Of a DNA stretch of 10,000 bases, positions 7,742-10,000 are shown in pieces. The DNA comes from Actinidia chinensis (Eukaryota > Streptophyta > Magnoliopsida > Ericales > Actinidiaceae), in contig CM018906.1 of NCBI GenBank assembly GCA_009663005.1, positions 15,794,747 to 15,804,746 of the forward strand, written 5' to 3'. The notes under the pieces were generated by a model, which worked only from the letters and a program-made list of their open reading frames with translations, was not told the origin of the DNA and did not search any database. The translations under genes were made by a program, and so were the position numbers. Numbering within the stretch: position 1 is the first letter of the stretch; every line of letters starts with the position of its first letter.

Positions 7742-8092
7742 GTAATAGATCACCTCCATTTTGTACATAACTCATCTCTATCTAAAAACTTGAGGTACCC
7801 AAAAGCCCAATTTTGAGAAGCCAAACTTGAGATTTATATGGTCATTAATTTTTTTTTTTTAAATGTGGAATAAATTTTTCTATCCCCAATTTTTTCATTC
7901 AATAACGCTTGTTTGAGAAATAATTTCTCATTCAAATTAATTTGTTTTTGAACAAATAAGTACACTAAATTCATCTACTCATTTAGGAGAATATAAATCA
8001 ATTATTGTTCATCTAATTTGGTGTATGAAACTTAATTAAACTTTAGTCCCAATATATATTCAAAATACTTTGTCATAATCCAACTTCTAACA
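7742..8092 (-). repeat. 3' LTR (or its U3-side part) of element 2
   Basis: Read on the minus strand it starts TGTTAG at 8092, directly after a purine tract, and runs AT-rich toward element 1. A CATATAAAT string at 7832-7840 could be its TATA box, 250 bp in. The far edge is not clear. Either the LTR is cut by element 1 at about 7737-7741, or it ends TACA at 7762, giving 331 bp. A 12-base T run (7849-7860) lies inside. Confidence 0.6.
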
Positions 8093-8102
8093 ATTCTCCA
8101 CA
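8093..8102 (-). promoter_or_regulatory. Polypurine tract of element 2
   Basis: Minus strand reads TGTGGAGAAT immediately before TGTTAG. This purine-rich string is the usual site before the 3' LTR in Tork-like copia elements and fixes the LTR edge at 8092. Confidence 0.6.
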
Positions 8103-8661
8103 TGAATGAAAATTCACTAATTATAGATGCAATGAAGTGCATATCCTAAGAAAGAGAGAAATAGATAGTTACCGCATCAGGAGATGTAGCTTTCGGCCTT
8201 GAACGATTTACTCGCCAGATAGTAAAACATGGCGCCCTTGAACTGTCCAGTTTTAAGTGTAAATCAAGACAATACTATGCACACGATATGCTTCCAAACA
8301 CTTTTGGTTCACATGGTTGTATTCATTTTGGTCCTAAATAATACTTAATTTTCATGAGTGCTTTAGAGAATTTAACCAAAAATTCTCATAGGAACGACCC
8401 TAATCCACGCTCACGTAGGTGATATCTTGTTTAAAGTATTCTGCAAAACCCCACTTGAGTATTTTAATATACAAGTGTCAATAAAAGTTATGTTTATCCT
8501 AATTGCTCATATAAACAGCACTATGTTACTTCATAAAAATAGGTAGGTCAAAGGTTTTATCTTTTCTTTCACATGTGCTCCTATCACTGAGTTTACCATA
8601 ATTTAGTTGTCCCTTTTAAGCCTAGATCATGAAATCTCTAGTCAATTAGATTGTTTTTCCA
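8103..8661 (-). other. 3' untranslated region of element 2
   Basis: About 560 bp between the pol stop and the polypurine tract. No reading frame over about 30 codons is convincing on either strand. It is ordinary AT-rich sequence apart from a GC-richer patch at about 8170-8250. Confidence 0.6.
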
Positions 8662-10000
8662 CTATGGAACTCTTTGAGGTTTTAGTCCCATTCTCCTTAA
8701 AGATTTATAAACTTGATCTTTAGGTAAACATTTAGTAAGTAGATTCACGATATTATCTTTATATTTTACATAATCTATATAGATAACTCTATTAGAGATA
8801 AGTTATTTAATGGTATTATGTCTACGACGAATATATCTTGACTTATCATTATACATCTTATTTTTGTATCCTTGAAATTGCTGATTGACTATTACAATGT
8901 ATACAAATAGTAGGCACGGGTTTAGGTTAGCTTGAAATATCCTCTAAAAATTGTCTAAGTCATTCTGCCTCTTTTTCGGCTTTTTCTAAAACAATAAATT
9001 CTACCTCCATAGTAGACCTGGAAATGCGTGTTTGTTTAGAGAATTTTTAGAATACTACAGCACCTCCAATAATAAAGACATATCCGCTTGTAGATTTAGA
9101 GTCTTCGGAGTCTGAGATCTTATTAGCATCACAATATTTTTCAAACATTATAGTATAATCTGAATAAAATAATTCAACATTTTTTGTATATCTAAGATAT
9201 CTTAAAACTCTTATTATTGTTTTTCAATGATTTTCTTCAGGATTACTAGTAAATCTACTCAATTTACTAACGACATAAGCAATATATGGTGTTGTACAAT
9301 TCATTAAGTACATTCGATTGCCTATAATTTTTGAGTATAATAATTGGGATACTGCTTCTCCAATATTCCTTGTTAGATATAAATTTATATATATCGGAGA
9401 TGTTGTAATTCCAATAATTATATCTATTACACCAAGGTATTTCATGCCAAACTTTAATATTATACAATTTTTTGTATATGTGACCATGTAATTATTATTT
9501 TCAATAATTAACATATTATCTACATACAGGCAAATAATAACATATCCCTTTTCAAAATTTTTGACGTATACACATCTGTCACATTCATTGATTTTAAAGC
9601 CATTTGAAATCAAGACATTATCAATATTCTTATGCTATTGTTTAGGTGCTTGTGTTAATCCATAAAAGGGATTTTATAAGTTTACACACTTTGTTCTCTT
9701 TCCTAGGAGTTTTAAAACCCTTGAGTTGTTCTATGTAAATTTCTTCTTCGAATTCATCATTTAAGAAGGTAGTCTTTACATCTATTTGGTAATTTTTTAA
9801 TTTATTTATACAAGCAAATACTATTAATAGCCGAATGGATGTAATTCTCAAAACAAGAGAGTATGTATCAAAATAATCAAGTCCCTTATTTTGTCTATAA
9901 CATTTAATTACAAGTCTTACCTTGTATTTACCTATAGATCCATCGGCCTTTAACTTCTATTTAAAATTCACTTATATCCAAGTAATTTATTTTTTGAAGG
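8662..10000 (-). pseudogene. Copia pol remnant: RT and RNase H (continues beyond window)
   Basis: Minus-strand pol of a second copia family. From the right edge RT is open from about 9967 to 9642 and includes Gly-Leu-Asp-Tyr-Phe-Asp-Thr-Tyr-Ser and Asp-Val-Lys-Thr-Thr-Phe-Leu-Asn (catalytic Asp 9780-9782). After a frameshift near 9660 and a stop at 9635-9637, 129 codons are open (9613-9224) with the active-site box at 9515-9526 reading Tyr-Val-Asp-Asn instead of YVDD. RNase H follows in the same frame with its Asp at 9128-9130, Ser-Thr-Met-Glu (about 9005-9016) and Cys-Asn-Ser-Gln (about 8885-8896). In-frame stops lie at 9222, 9047, 8960 and 8927, then a one-base shift near 8862. The frame ends Met-Gly-Leu-Lys-Pro before TAG at 8662. 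Similarity is to Tork-type elements. Integrase, protease and gag lie beyond the right edge. Confidence 0.88.

Larger units (their letters stand above)
7737..10000 (-). mobile_element. Second decayed Ty1/copia retrotransposon, Tork-like, partial
   Basis: Minus-strand RT, RNase H, 3' untranslated region, polypurine tract and TG-initiated LTR occur in the right order. The protein motifs, short purine tract and short TGTTAG LTR differ from element 1, so it is a separate family. The 5' two thirds are outside the window. The left end is either interrupted by or adjacent to element 1. Confidence 0.8.

Noticed and set aside
9267..9467. 66-codon minus-strand frame
   Set aside because: Overlaps the real RT frame (9224-9613) in a shifted phase; a shadow.

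Overview
The window looks like plant (angiosperm, probably dicot) nuclear repeat DNA. It is AT-rich, has no intact host gene, and nearly all of it is two decayed Ty1/copia LTR retrotransposons in opposite orientation. No RNA gene, CRISPR array or bacterial-type feature was seen. The species cannot be named from the sequence.

Element 1 (+ strand, about 1-7736) enters the window already inside gag; its 5' LTR and primer-binding site lie upstream. Reading across many small indels, the copia order is followed: gag core, CCHC zinc knuckle (798-837), a Lys/Glu-rich coiled-coil linker, a second knuckle-like Cys/His motif, protease (about 1633-1854), GAG-pre-integrase and integrase (about 1930-2990), reverse transcriptase (about 3205-4050) and RNase H (about 4260-4735). 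The domain order, the coiled-coil linker, about 1.5 kb of sequence after RNase H, repeated AAAGGGGGAG tracts and a long LTR (about 6269-7736) fit the Maximus/SIRE lineage. Every pol domain is frameshifted, and the protease catalytic motif is lost.

The 1.5 kb between RNase H and the 3' LTR is the least ordinary part. It holds a decayed antisense reading frame with coiled-coil character (about 5345 down to 4800). It also holds a promoter-like stretch on the + strand (TATAAAA at 5589, pyrimidine-rich leader, ATG at 5714 followed by a broken frame) and three extra polypurine-like tracts. The 3' LTR contains about nine imperfect 53-bp repeats directly upstream of its TATA box.

Element 2 (- strand, from the right edge to about 7742) is a different copia family, resembling Tork-type elements. 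Read right to left it shows part of RT, RNase H ending at 8662, a 560-bp 3' untranslated region, a short polypurine tract (about 8093-8102) and a TGTTAG... 3' LTR. That LTR abuts the end of element 1, so element 1 may have inserted into it. Its damage is mostly point stops at expected tryptophan codons plus Asp-to-Asn changes at active sites, consistent with cytosine-methylation decay. Element 1 is instead dominated by single-base indels. Nothing here is likely to encode a working protein.
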